This document shows, piece after piece, positions 18,286 through 25,506 of a DNA stretch of 64,000 bases; positions within the stretch are counted from its first letter, which is position 1, and every line of letters begins with the position of its first letter. This stretch comes from Lysinibacillus sphaericus (lineage in GTDB: Bacteria; Bacillota; Bacilli; Bacillales_A; Planococcaceae). The notes under the pieces are model-generated. The model had not been told where the DNA came from. It saw only the letters and a program-made list of their open reading frames with translations, and did no database searches. The position numbers and the translations under genes are program-made. The stretch covers positions 1,550,001-1,614,000 of the forward strand of contig NZ_CP015224.1 in assembly GCF_001629735.1 (NCBI RefSeq), written 5' to 3'.

Positions 18286-18441
18286 CTAGTACCACATATA
18301 TTTCTGGAACCCTATCTTTTCTACAATAGCCACAGCAGGCTTGTTCATAGCCCTACAATGCGAATAGGCCATCCAATTCTTCTTTAAACATTCTTGAACA
18401 TCATGGTATGCGAGTTTGAGCAGGTTTTTCTTGGTGAAACT
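18286..18441 (-). pseudogene. C-terminal remnant of a GNAT acetyltransferase
   Basis: A minus-strand frame of about 51 codons without a start reads as the acetyl-CoA-binding end of a GNAT enzyme: LAYHDVQECLKKNWMAYSHC then NKPAVAIVEKIGFQKY, the usual crowded-residue and I-x-x-GF signature. It is preceded by an in-frame stop, and the upstream half of the domain is absent or unreadable. It is a decayed gene, not expressed as such. The rest of 17929-18512 shows no other gene. Confidence 0.6.
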
Positions 18442-18512
18442 CTATTATTTCGATATCTATGCCATGTTTATTAGCAGCAACAAAGCCTGAAATACACGTT
18501 CTACAATGTTAT

Positions 18513-19265
18513 TTATCTCCCACCACTAACATTTATAATTTCACCAAGAATATAATTGGAGGCATCAGAAGTGAGGAAGGCAATTACTTCTGCTATTTCC
18601 TCAGGGGTTGCAGGCCGTTTAATAGGTACAGTTGAAGTCATACGCTCGAGACGATTATCGCCAGGAGCAAATTTATTGTGAAAAGGTGTTTCTACCATTC
18701 CTGGCGCTACCCCATTTACAATAATCCAATAGTCAATTAGTTCTCGTGACATACCAATCGTCATTGTATTTATCGCTCCTTTAGCAGATGCATAATGAAT
18801 ACTTTCTCCCGCTCCTCCAATTCGTGCAGCCGCCGAAGAGATATTGATAATTTTTCCGGATTTTTTAGGAATCATATACTTTAATACAGCTTGGGAACAT
18901 AAGAGAACACTAGTAACATTTAAGTTGAACGTTTCTTCCAATAGTCTTTCACTTATATCCATAAATGTACTTTGTTGGATACCTCCTCCAGCGTTATTAA
19001 CTAAAACATCAATCGCACCAAAGGAGGAAATAGCTTGGTCAACCATTGCATTCACTTCTTCTTTATTCGTAACATCAGCTTGAATGGCCATAGCCTCTCC
19101 ATCCTTTTCTTGAATACGTTGGACAGCTTCCATGGCCCCATTCACATTTGTATGATAATGAATAATTACTTTAGCGCCTTTAGATGCCATCAGCTCTGCG
19201 GTAGCAAGCCCAATACCGGAGCTTGCGCCTGTGATGAGAACAACCTGTCCTAATAAGTTCTGCAT
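18513..19265 (-). CDS. SDR-family oxidoreductase (glucose/3-oxoacyl dehydrogenase type)
   Basis: A 250-residue classical short-chain dehydrogenase. Cofactor motif TGASSGIG (about residues 13-20), NNAGG (about 90-94), catalytic Ser in INISSAAA and YxxxK in HYASAKG are all present, as is the C-terminal GEIINVSGGR strand. The substrate cannot be told from the sequence; FabG, glucose dehydrogenase and sugar or alcohol dehydrogenases share this pattern. It is monocistronic, with a ribosome binding site GGAGAG before the ATG. Confidence 0.85.
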   Translation of the reverse strand: MQNLLGQVVLITGASSGIGLATAELMASKGAKVIIHYHTNVNGAMEAVQRIQEKDGEAMAIQADVTNKEEVNAMVDQAISSFGAIDVLVNNAGGGIQQSTFMDISERLLEETFNLNVTSVLLCSQAVLKYMIPKKSGKIINISSAAARIGGAGESIHYASAKGAINTMTIGMSRELIDYWIIVNGVAPGMVETPFHNKFAPGDNRLERMTSTVPIKRPATPEEIAEVIAFLTSDASNYILGEIINVSGGR

Positions 19266-19530
19266 AGCTTCTCTCCTAACAAATGTTTACAATAGTTATT
19301 CTCCATTTCTATGGTAAACCCTTTTAAAGAAGCTTCGATATACATGTTTAACTATCGCTATTATGTTGGATTGTTGCGGGGATTAAATCCTTGCTTATTC
19401 AGTCCATGTCTTGTGAAAAAGATTTTAATTGAAAGGTATCTGAATAGATTTAATTTCAGCTAAAGTTCAAATCTATTAGCTAATCATATAATAAAATGCT
19501 TTTCTTAATAAAGAACATGATTAAGTGTAA

Positions 19531-19591
19531 CCAAAAAAATGAATGTACGCTAAAAAGAACGGAAGTCAGTTCCTTTAGCGTGCATTCATTT
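19531..19591 (-). terminator. Strong intrinsic terminator after hslO
   Basis: Arms 19538-19554 and 19573-19590 pair over about 17 bp with an inner AGAAC/GTTC extension, and run into seven T on the minus strand. It lies 40 nt after the hslO stop. The rest of 19266-19530 is empty of genes. Confidence 0.88.
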
Positions 19592-19631
19592 TACCAATGT
19601 GGGTATAAATTTTGGTTACTTATTTTAAAGA

Positions 19632-20510
19632 TTAAACGGCCTGTTCTAACATGGCTTCTAATTCACTTTTGTTAAATTGATACGTTTCATTACAGAAGTG
19701 ACATTGTGTTTCTGCTTGACCATCTGTTTCAATCATATCTTGGAGTTCTGCGCTTCCTAAGCTAACTAGCACTTTAGTAGAGCGATCTTTTGAGCAAGTA
19801 CATTGGAATAGTACTTCTTGTGTTTCGAGAATTTTTACATTCCCCTCTCCTACAACCATAGTTAGAATTTCTTCCGGTGTTAGGCCATCACGTACCATTG
19901 CTGAAATGGTAGGAATTCTGTCCAAACGCTTTTCAATTTCTTCAATAATTTCTACTGCTGTACCAGGTAATGCTTGAATAATAAAGCCGCCTGCTGCTTG
20001 GATTGTATTATCAGGGTTCACGATCACTCCTACCCCCACTGAAGAAGGAATTTGTTCTGACTGTGCTAAATAGTATGTGAAATCTTCCCCTAACTCCCCT
20101 GAAATAATAGGTACTTGTCCTACAAAGGGTTGTTGTAGACCAATATTCTTTGAAATCGTTACCATACCATCTGTTCCTACGGCTCTTCTAACATCTAATT
20201 TGCCAATACTGTTGAGGGGGAAATGTGTTTGCGGATTCGTAACATATCCTCGTACTTTTCCATTCGCGTTAGCGTCTACAAGGATTGTACCTAAATCGCC
20301 TCCACCATTGATTCGAATGGTTAATTTATCTTCATTGTTTAACATAGAACCAAGCATCACGCCGAAAGTCATTGAACGTCCTAACGCTGCTGATGCAGTC
20401 GGCCATGTATAGTGACGATGTTGTGCTTCACCTACTGTATCGACTGTCCTTGCTGCTATTATTCGAACCTGTCCGTTATAGGCTAAACCTTTTACTAAAT
20501 AATCCTTCAT
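19632..20510 (-). CDS. hslO: Hsp33 redox-regulated holdase chaperone
   Basis: A 292-residue heat-shock protein 33, a cytosolic holdase activated by oxidation and unfolding. The C-terminal zinc switch is complete: CTCS at about residue 236 and CHFC about 33 residues later. The N-terminal domain motifs [20 protein letters not shown] and LPGT are typical. The open frame extends 30 codons further up to 20600, but that part is not conserved in Hsp33. AGAGAG before the ATG at 20510 and the usual [12 protein letters not shown] N-terminus fix the start. It is monocistronic. Confidence 0.95.
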   Translation of the reverse strand: MKDYLVKGLAYNGQVRIIAARTVDTVGEAQHRHYTWPTASAALGRSMTFGVMLGSMLNNEDKLTIRINGGGDLGTILVDANANGKVRGYVTNPQTHFPLNSIGKLDVRRAVGTDGMVTISKNIGLQQPFVGQVPIISGELGEDFTYYLAQSEQIPSSVGVGVIVNPDNTIQAAGGFIIQALPGTAVEIIEEIEKRLDRIPTISAMVRDGLTPEEILTMVVGEGNVKILETQEVLFQCTCSKDRSTKVLVSLGSAELQDMIETDGQAETQCHFCNETYQFNKSELEAMLEQAV

Positions 20511-20850
20511 TATTATCTCTCTTTTCTTCATTTTATTAAAAGATGAATCTGCATCATACATCATCGCCTTTTTACGCCACAAGCCCAACAATTTGCCCAT
20601 CGACGATTCAATAATCTAATGATTGTGTTATACATGTCACAAAGACCTCAGTTGCGTATCATGCGAGTGCCGTCTGTAAAAATACATGTTGTCATTTCTC
20701 TTTTATTGGCATGGGCTTCTGTTTCTACATAGCCAATAAACAGCCTACGTATTGTAAAGCACATAGTGGGAAAAATTCGTTAGTCCAAGAGTCCTTTATT
20801 TCACTATGTCTAATATACATCTACGTGTTGAGAGGACAAATTCTATACAA

Positions 20851-20870
20851 ATAGTTCAATTATGAACTAT
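20851..20870. promoter_or_regulatory. Palindromic operator-like site (8+4+8)
   Basis: ATAGTTCAATTATGAACTAT is an inverted repeat with perfect 8-bp arms. It lies 30 nt beyond the marR stop. A related, less perfect copy lies just upstream of marR. No T-run follows, so it is not a terminator. The 20511-20850 stretch next to it has no supportable gene. Confidence 0.5.
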
Positions 20871-20901
20871 TAGAGGGAATAAAAGTTAGAACATAGCTGC
20901 T

Positions 20902-21339
20902 CTAACTCAAATTACCTAACACTTTTTGAAGTAGAGTAAAAGAAGTAGCTTTCTCCTCCTCACTAAATCCATGAAACATTTTGGTTGTCAGATGATCAAA
21001 GATTTCTTCAAAATATTTCTGGACCTCCAGTGCTTTTTTAGTTGCAACCACATACATGACTCGTTTGTCCTGGCTATGTCCCTCTTTTACAAGATAACCA
21101 GACTTGACTAAACGGAGAATCATTTCAGTAATCGTTGATTTTTGTTTTTGCATTGTATCACAAATACATTTTATTTGTATGCGTCCCCCATTTTTGTACA
21201 CAACGTATAACAGCATGAAATGGCTTGGGGCTAAGTCCGTGTAGCCTAATCGTTTTAACTCTTGTTTTAATTCATCTTGTACTGCGGTAGAAATTATGGA
21301 GTTAAATAAAATTGCTTCATGTGCTTGTATCTCTGCCAT
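20902..21339 (-). CDS. MarR-family transcriptional regulator
   Basis: A 145-residue winged-helix regulator. The recognition region (IKCICDTMQKQKSTITEMILRLVKSGYLVKEG) and the wing with HSQDKRVMYV are clear, with long dimerisation helices at both ends. Cysteines occur only near the HTH (CICD), so an OhrR-type peroxide switch is not obvious. The gene is flanked on both sides by TAGTTCA-based inverted repeats, the upstream one within 20-41 nt of the start codon, which suggests autoregulation. The effector and further targets are unknown. Confidence 0.85.
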   Translation of the reverse strand: MAEIQAHEAILFNSIISTAVQDELKQELKRLGYTDLAPSHFMLLYVVYKNGGRIQIKCICDTMQKQKSTITEMILRLVKSGYLVKEGHSQDKRVMYVVATKKALEVQKYFEEIFDHLTTKMFHGFSEEEKATSFTLLQKVLGNLS

Positions 21340-21358
21340 TCATATCACCGCCTTTAGA

Positions 21359-21380
21359 ATAGTTCAATTTTGAAGTTATT
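21359..21380. promoter_or_regulatory. Candidate MarR autoregulatory operator
   Basis: ATAGTTCAATTTTGAAGTTAT repeats the left arm and most of the right arm of the site at 20851-20870 and sits 20 nt upstream of the marR ATG. Confidence 0.45.
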
Positions 21381-21595
21381 TCAACTTATATACTCATTTT
21401 TCCACAATGATTTTCGGTAGCCATTTAGTAGCTAGATGTAAGTTATGATTGATAATAGATGTAGAACACTTTAATGGTTATCTGACATCTAGCGTGGTGA
21501 TTTCGCAGAAAAACCTATATAGGTACAAATTCATGGACGAATTGGATAGTGGTTCTATTAAACTTTTTTTGACGTGTTTATTGGTAGCGAATATG

Positions 21596-21632
21596 TAAAA
21601 AAAACCACCTACTATTTCAGATGTAAGTGGTT
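21596..21632 (-). terminator. Intrinsic terminator after the DUF2089 operon
   Basis: AACCAC-TAC pairs with GTA-GTGGTT and is followed by eight T on the minus strand, 14 nt past the last gene of the operon. Confidence 0.85.
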
Positions 21633-21645
21633 GTATGTCAATAAA

Positions 21646-21927
21646 TTATAATTTAACTTTTACTACTGTACCATCCTGTGCTTTGACATCAACTAGCACG
21701 ATGCCTTTATAATGCTTGAGCTCCTGGACAATGGGCTTGAGTGTTTTTTTGTCTAGTGGCGGCAAAGTAAAGTTCAGTTTTTTTCTTTCAAAGTATTCTT
21801 TTGTCCATTTGTTTATATTCCGCTGAAATAATGGTGAAGACAAAATGGAAATAACAATATTTAACATAGCATATGGGATTGGGATGGTAAGCCGAACATC
21901 CTTTGTTTTCACTTTGACATGTATCAT
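21646..21927 (-). CDS. Small conserved protein of the DUF2089 operon
   Basis: A 93-residue basic protein that begins IHVKVKTKDVRLTIPIPYAMLNI, similar in style to the YvlB-type domain of its upstream neighbour, and ends with a KAQDGTVVKVKL strand parallel to KSANGDSVSVFI there. This suggests the two are related. A moderately hydrophobic helix (residues 17-31) could associate with membrane but is weak as a TM. It is the third gene of the operon, 6 nt after the SHOCT-like gene. The function is unknown. Confidence 0.65.
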   Translation of the reverse strand: MIHVKVKTKDVRLTIPIPYAMLNIVISILSSPLFQRNINKWTKEYFERKKLNFTLPPLDKKTLKPIVQELKHYKGIVLVDVKAQDGTVVKVKL

Positions 21928-21933
21928 CAGTCA

Positions 21934-22323
21934 CTAGTCAATGAACACAGAAACGGAATCCCCGTTTGCCGATTTAATATCAACGATTTGGCCATCTAAT
22001 TCGTTTTCGATGGCTTCCATTATAAGATTAATATCTAGATCTTTCACGTATTTTTCCGATTGAGGAATACTAGCTGCGATACTATGTCCAGCCATTAATA
22101 CCACCTTGACCAGCTTGATAGGTAAATTGACTGTTACGTTATCATTTTCAGTTGAGACAATACGAACTTTTAAAGTTTTATCTAAATACTTAGCTGGTTT
22201 ATCTAATAGCTTATTTCCTGCTTCATCTTTCTCTTGCAGTACTTGAATAAGTTCTGAACCTTTTTCTGCATCGATTTTTCCTTCCTGAACCATCGTTAAC
22301 ACTCGTGCAATTTCCTCTTTCAT
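21934..22323 (-). CDS. SHOCT-like/YvlB N-terminal domain protein
   Basis: A 129-residue protein. The first 35 residues (EEIARVLTMVQEGKIDAEKGSELIQVL) form the helical SHOCT-like module found at the N-terminus of YvlB and LiaX-type envelope-stress proteins. A small alpha-beta domain follows (LKVRIVSTENDNVTVNLPI). GGAGG lies 8 nt before the ATG at 22323; the ATG two codons upstream is too close to it. It is co-transcribed with the DUF2089 regulator. Homologues link this module to cell-envelope stress or daptomycin response, but that is by analogy only. Confidence 0.7.
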   Translation of the reverse strand: MKEEIARVLTMVQEGKIDAEKGSELIQVLQEKDEAGNKLLDKPAKYLDKTLKVRIVSTENDNVTVNLPIKLVKVVLMAGHSIAASIPQSEKYVKDLDINLIMEAIENELDGQIVDIKSANGDSVSVFID

Positions 22324-22335
22324 GATCATTTCCTC

Positions 22336-22704
22336 CTATTCCTCTTTTAAAAGCTTAATGGCTTCTTCCGCTGTGATTTCACCCTTTTCTAGCAGCGTAA
22401 CAACATTTTTCTCGTCTACTTCATTTTTCTTCTTCTTCTCCACATGTCCGAGGGATGAAATAATATCTGTTAGCTTTCCTCGAACTGTTGGATATGAAAT
22501 CCCAAGTTCTTTTTCAACATCTTTAATATTCCCTCTACAAGTTAAAAATACTTCCACAAAATGAAGCTGATCCTTTGATAAGGAGGCCAGTTTCGATAAT
22601 TCAAACTCATTTTCGATTGTAGTGTGGCAATGAGAGCACTGCAACTTTGTAATTTTCAATGTTTGACTGCAAACAGGACAATTTGTGATTACTTGATAGG
22701 CCAT
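22336..22704 (-). CDS. DUF2089 zinc-ribbon/HTH regulator
   Basis: A 122-residue protein with an N-terminal zinc ribbon (CPVC and CSHC pairs, residues 9-29), a central helix-turn-helix (LTCRGNIKDVEKELGISYPT, about 55-75) and a C-terminal helical tail EKGEITAEEAIKLLKE that resembles the SHOCT-like module of the next gene. This is the DUF2089 arrangement, predicted to be a transcription regulator. It is the first gene of a three-gene operon. A perfect 26-bp palindrome lies 54-79 nt upstream and is a natural candidate operator. Confidence 0.82.
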   Translation of the reverse strand: MAYQVITNCPVCSQTLKITKLQCSHCHTTIENEFELSKLASLSKDQLHFVEVFLTCRGNIKDVEKELGISYPTVRGKLTDIISSLGHVEKKKKNEVDEKNVVTLLEKGEITAEEAIKLLKEE

Positions 22705-22757
22705 AATGAAATTCCTTTCTTTAGGTTGATTTGATTATATAACAAAGAATTTAAAAA

Positions 22758-22783
22758 ATAAATAATTAAGTTTAATTATTTAT
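22758..22783. promoter_or_regulatory. Perfect 26-bp palindrome upstream of the DUF2089 gene
   Basis: Arms ATAAATAATTAA (22758-22769) and TTAATTATTTAT (22772-22783) are exact inverted repeats around GT. There is no T-run suggesting termination and no ORF covers it. A half-site AATAATTAA recurs near 22820. The rest of 22784-23256 has no convincing gene. Confidence 0.55.
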
Positions 22784-23256
22784 CCAAAAAAATTAAAAAT
22801 ATTAATATGCAGTTTGAAATAATTAATTTTTTACGAAACAACGTTAATATAAAGTGAAGAGACGATATAGAAATGGAGTATGTAGAGGCAATATGGGAAA
22901 ACAAAAATTCGCCTTCGTTCATCGATTTCAATCCAAGATACTGAAATAGTAGTAGTAAAGTAGGTACTTAACCCAAATTTAAGTGCTTGCCACCGATAGA
23001 AGGTTAGAAAGTGACAAGAAAATTTCCCCATATCCAAGGGAAATATATCCCCCATGTACGGCGGATTTGGGCGTAATCCTTTAAATAGAGTGGTTTTCCC
23101 AGCGTATGAATTGGAAGGATTTCCACCATACAAGTATCCTCGCTAGGTATTATTGTTCAAATTGATTTTTGTATAAAAATAGCAGCATCCATACAAACTG
23201 ATAAAAACATTTACTTCGTTAACCCCATAAGGAAAAAATGAAGGGAGTATTATTAG

Positions 23257-23592
23257 ATGCCATTTGTCACCGTGTTTGGAGGAAAAACTTTTGAAGTTGA
23301 GGAAGGAAAAAAACTAGTGCTAGCACTTGAGGAAAATGGGATAGAAATTTATCATCAATGTGGCGGAAAAGCTAAATGTACCACTTGTAGAGTGGAGGTT
23401 TTAGCTGGTGAGTATAAAGATATTTCAAAAGTAGAAAAAACAGCCTTCGCTTTAAAAAATATAGATGAGAATTTATATGACGACTGCTTACGACTATCTT
23501 GTCAAATCCGTGTCATTAGTGATATTACTGTTCGCCCCATTCTAACTTCTGAAAATACAAAGGGCAATAGAGGACCAAGACCAGCAGAATAA
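23257..23592 (+). CDS. 2Fe-2S ferredoxin
   Basis: A 111-residue plant-type (beta-grasp) ferredoxin. The cluster ligands are visible as C-GGKAK-C-TT-C (about residues 36-45) and a fourth Cys in RLSCQ near residue 82. The C-terminal tail after position 95 is a polar extension. It is monocistronic with its own terminator, and no oxygenase or reductase partner is adjacent. It is likely an electron donor for an unlinked oxygenase; several Bacillales have this lone ferredoxin. AAGGGAG lies about 10 nt before the ATG. Confidence 0.88.
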   Translation: MPFVTVFGGKTFEVEEGKKLVLALEENGIEIYHQCGGKAKCTTCRVEVLAGEYKDISKVEKTAFALKNIDENLYDDCLRLSCQIRVISDITVRPILTSENTKGNRGPRPAE

Positions 23593-23608
23593 TCCTTAAT
23601 GTTAAAGA

Positions 23609-23634
23609 AACGCGGAGACTAAACCCGCGTTTTT
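23609..23634 (+). terminator. Intrinsic terminator after ferredoxin
   Basis: AACGCGG pairs with CCGCGTT and is followed by TTTTTG, 17 nt after the ferredoxin stop. Confidence 0.88.
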
Positions 23635-23701
23635 GTTCTTAATATTTATGTTTTAATAGTATTCCAAGGCTAATGATTGTATTTATATGATGGAAATTTT
23701 C

Positions 23702-23920
23702 TTAAAATACACTGCTTACTAATCCACCATCAATCCTTAATGCAGAGCCATTGATGGCAGATGACAGTGGACTACATAAAAACGTGACGAAATTAGCAAT
23801 TTCCTCTGGGCGAATAAGTCGTTGTATAATAGAAGTTGGTCGATTCTCCTTCATAAAGCGCGCTTCAGCTTCTACCATTGTCAAACTTTCATGATATGGA
23901 GTCGTTCTATTAGCTGATTT
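23702..23920 (-). pseudogene. C-terminal fragment of an SDR oxidoreductase
   Basis: About 72 codons remain in frame after an upstream stop. They encode the tail of a short-chain dehydrogenase: EAEARFMKENRPTS, then IIQRLIRPEEIANFVTFLCS and the terminal SAINGSALRIDGG substrate/cofactor strand. The Rossmann half (TGxxxGIG and YxxxK) is missing. A Met inside gives a 60-residue ORF without a ribosome binding site. It is a 5'-truncated relic. The remainder of 23635-24087 is featureless. Confidence 0.75.
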
Positions 23921-24087
23921 CTACTGACTCCGAACCCCCACCCGAATGGGGATAGGTATTTTCTTGCGATTAAAAATCTGTTTTTATGAAGGAATTTGCT
24001 TATATCATCCAATAAGGTCCTTTTATATGATACTTTTATAGAGGAATTCCCCTAGTAAATATACGGGGTTAAAAAAATAGGAGTTCA

Positions 24088-25059
24088 ATGATGATGATTG
24101 CAAGAGAAACATTAGAAAGAAATCAGATTTCCCTGTATGTATTCGTTTTATTGTTGGCAGGAGGTATAGGGTTATTCGCCCCTGAGATGGGCATCCATTT
24201 AGACATTACCATTTCATTTGTCATAGCTATTTTAATGTATAGCATGTTTTCACAAATTCCTTTTACTACATTAAAAGAATCCTTTTCTAACCGTCGTTTT
24301 TTGGGAGCTCTGCTAACGGTCAACTATATAGCGGTACCCATTGTTGTTTGGCTACTAACTTTGTTTTTTCCAAACCACCCGCCTTTATTACTTGGTGTCT
24401 ATTTAGTATTACTGACACCTTGTATTGATTATGTCATTGTTTTTACAGCACTTGGTGGTGGTAATGAAAAAGCTATGCTGATTTCCACACCTATTCTTTT
24501 CATTACCCAAATGCTATTACTCCCCTTCTATTTGTGGTTATTTATTGGTCATGAAGCATCGGAAATAGTTGAAAAAGGTCCTTTCCTAGAGGCATTTTTA
24601 GAGCTGATCGTCATCCCATTAGTCATTGCTATTATTTTTCAACTACTAGCTAAAAAATCAATAATTGGTCAAAAAATTATTCATTTTTCTGCATGGCTAC
24701 CTGTTCCGTTTATGGCGTTAACATTGTTTGTTGTTGTAGCTTCACAAATTGGAAAACTATCGTCGTCCATTGATTTGATTGTAAAGGTCATTCCAATTTA
24801 TATTGCCTTTATGCTTATCATGCCATTTATTTCAAAACACATCGGCAAACGATTCAAACTTGATCTTGCATCTGGTCGAGCTTTAATTTTTAGTGGTTCA
24901 ACACGCAATTCACTTGTCGTTCTGCCCTTGGCCTTATCTTTACCGGATTCAATTCATACAGTTGTGGTTGCTATTATCGTTACACAAACGATTGTCGAAA
25001 TTATAGGAGAAATCATGTACATTCGTATTGTGCCTCATTTACTGTTACGCGAACAATAG
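24088..25059 (+). CDS. Acr3/bile-acid-symporter family transporter
   Basis: A 323-residue integral membrane protein with about ten TM helices, of the BART superfamily. TPCIDYVIVFTALGGGN aligns with the [16 protein letters not shown] region of true Acr3, keeping the Cys but not the charged residues, so it may carry something other than arsenite. The SGSTRNSLVVLPLALSL segment matches the second repeat. It is annotated in relatives as arsenic resistance protein. A genuine Acr3 exists at 60.7-61.8 kb, so this copy has probably diverged in function. AGGAG precedes a run of three ATGs. It is upstream of, but promoter-separated from, the ABC-F gene. Confidence 0.72.
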   Translation: MMMIARETLERNQISLYVFVLLLAGGIGLFAPEMGIHLDITISFVIAILMYSMFSQIPFTTLKESFSNRRFLGALLTVNYIAVPIVVWLLTLFFPNHPPLLLGVYLVLLTPCIDYVIVFTALGGGNEKAMLISTPILFITQMLLLPFYLWLFIGHEASEIVEKGPFLEAFLELIVIPLVIAIIFQLLAKKSIIGQKIIHFSAWLPVPFMALTLFVVVASQIGKLSSSIDLIVKVIPIYIAFMLIMPFISKHIGKRFKLDLASGRALIFSGSTRNSLVVLPLALSLPDSIHTVVVAIIVTQTIVEIIGEIMYIRIVPHLLLREQ

Positions 25060-25065
25060 GCTGAT

Positions 25066-25094
25066 TTGTCATTCATGAAAAAATTTGGTACGAT
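25066..25094 (+). promoter_or_regulatory. Sigma-A promoter of the ABC-F leader
   Basis: TTGTCA and TACGAT are separated by exactly 17 nt. The inferred start near 25101 would give a leader of about 400 nt before the ABC-F start. Confidence 0.65.
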
Positions 25095-25122
25095 GAATAT
25101 ACAATTATGAGAGGACTGATGG

Positions 25123-25158
25123 ATGAACAATGATGAACTAATCTATATTTTAAGTTGA
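25123..25158 (+). CDS. Leader peptide 1 of the ABC-F gene (11 residues)
   Basis: MNNDELIYILS is preceded by GAGG 8 nt upstream and starts about 22 nt after the predicted transcription start. Its 3' half is the 5' arm of the first hairpin (25135-25197), so a ribosome stalled on it would free the 3' arm. This is the classic layout of drug-responsive transcription attenuators such as those upstream of vmlR and Listeria lmo0919. Expression is inferred. Confidence 0.55.
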   Translation: MNNDELIYILS

Positions 25159-25284
25159 AATCAATTACTTCAAACTACAAAATATAGGATTAGTCTGTCC
25201 ATTTTTATTCATCAGTTTATACTTTATTTGTCATTTTCCTATGGCAAAAAGGTCCTTTATTATTACCTGTAACCGACTAATCCT
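25135..25284 (+). promoter_or_regulatory. Mutually exclusive anti-antiterminator/antiterminator pairings
   Basis: Pairing A: ACTAATC-TATATTTT-AAGTTGAA (25137-25159) with TTCAA-AAAATATA-GATTAGT (to about 25194). Pairing B: AGGATTAGTC (25186-25195) is an exact 10-nt complement of GACTAATCCT (25275-25284). The second element of B is also the 5' arm of the terminator at 25279-25310. Pairing B therefore excludes both pairing A and the terminator. Confidence 0.7.
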
Positions 25285-25310
25285 TCCAATGAAATTGGGG
25301 GGATTTTTTT
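25279..25310 (+). terminator. Leader terminator of the ABC-F attenuator
   Basis: AATCCTTCCAAT (25279-25290) pairs with ATTGGGGGGATT (25294-25305) over 12 bp including two G-U, with a GAA loop and then a T-run. It lies inside the untranslated leader, 197 nt before the ABC-F start, and so acts as a premature terminator. Confidence 0.85.
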
Positions 25311-25354
25311 ATTCTCTCATAGTTACATCAAAATTCAAAAAAGGAGTGTGGAAA

Positions 25355-25408
25355 ATGAGCGATTTAGACACAATTGTTACACATGTAAATCTCCGTATAA
25401 GTCGTTAA
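25355..25408 (+). CDS. Leader peptide 2 of the ABC-F gene (17 residues)
   Basis: MSDLDTIVTHVNLRISR has an excellent ribosome binding site (AAAAAGGAG, 9 nt before the ATG). It ends 98 nt before the ABC-F ATG. Its last six codons form the 5' arm of a 12-bp hairpin. The arrangement matches erm-type translational attenuation leaders. A continuous frame from 25348 into the ABC-F gene exists but is shifted relative to this peptide and lacks a proper start. Confidence 0.6.
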   Translation: MSDLDTIVTHVNLRISR

Positions 25409-25499
25409 TATCCATCCTACTTATGCGGAGACATGAACACCAGATGGATATGCCGACTTTGTATATAAGAAAGAAAAACGTGTTGCTATACAAAGGAGG
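25391..25499 (+). promoter_or_regulatory. Translational attenuator sequestering the ABC-F ribosome binding site
   Basis: Three stems are possible. CTCCGTATAAGT (25391-25402) with ACTTATGCGGAG (25419-25430), 12 bp. TATCCATC (25409-25416) with GATGGATA (25443-25450), 8 bp, competing with the first by topology. CTTTGTATA (25457-25465) with TATACAAAG (25487-25495), 9 bp, reaching into the GGAGG at 25495-25499. Confidence 0.6.
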
Positions 25500-25506
25500 A
25501 ATTATC

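Noticed and set aside
18104..18295. Minus-strand ORF of 63 codons
   Set aside because: It has no ribosome binding site and starts inside the GNAT relic; it looks like chance reading downstream of a pseudogene.
20648..20764. Minus-strand ORF of 38 codons beside the downstream MarR-like palindrome
   Set aside because: The translation is mildly protein-like but there is no ribosome binding site and no support from neighbours.
22831..23133. Minus-strand ORF of 100 codons between the DUF2089 operon and ferredoxin
   Set aside because: A GAGG lies at a tolerable distance from its ATG, but the translation has no familiar motif, odd composition (many Tyr, Phe, Cys and Pro) and no neighbour logic. 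Kept out as probably spurious; a homology search would settle it.
24088..25059. Possibility that this transporter and the ABC-F gene form one operon
   Set aside because: A consensus promoter, a leader peptide and a terminator lie between them, so they are treated as separate units, although readthrough from upstream would also pass the attenuator.
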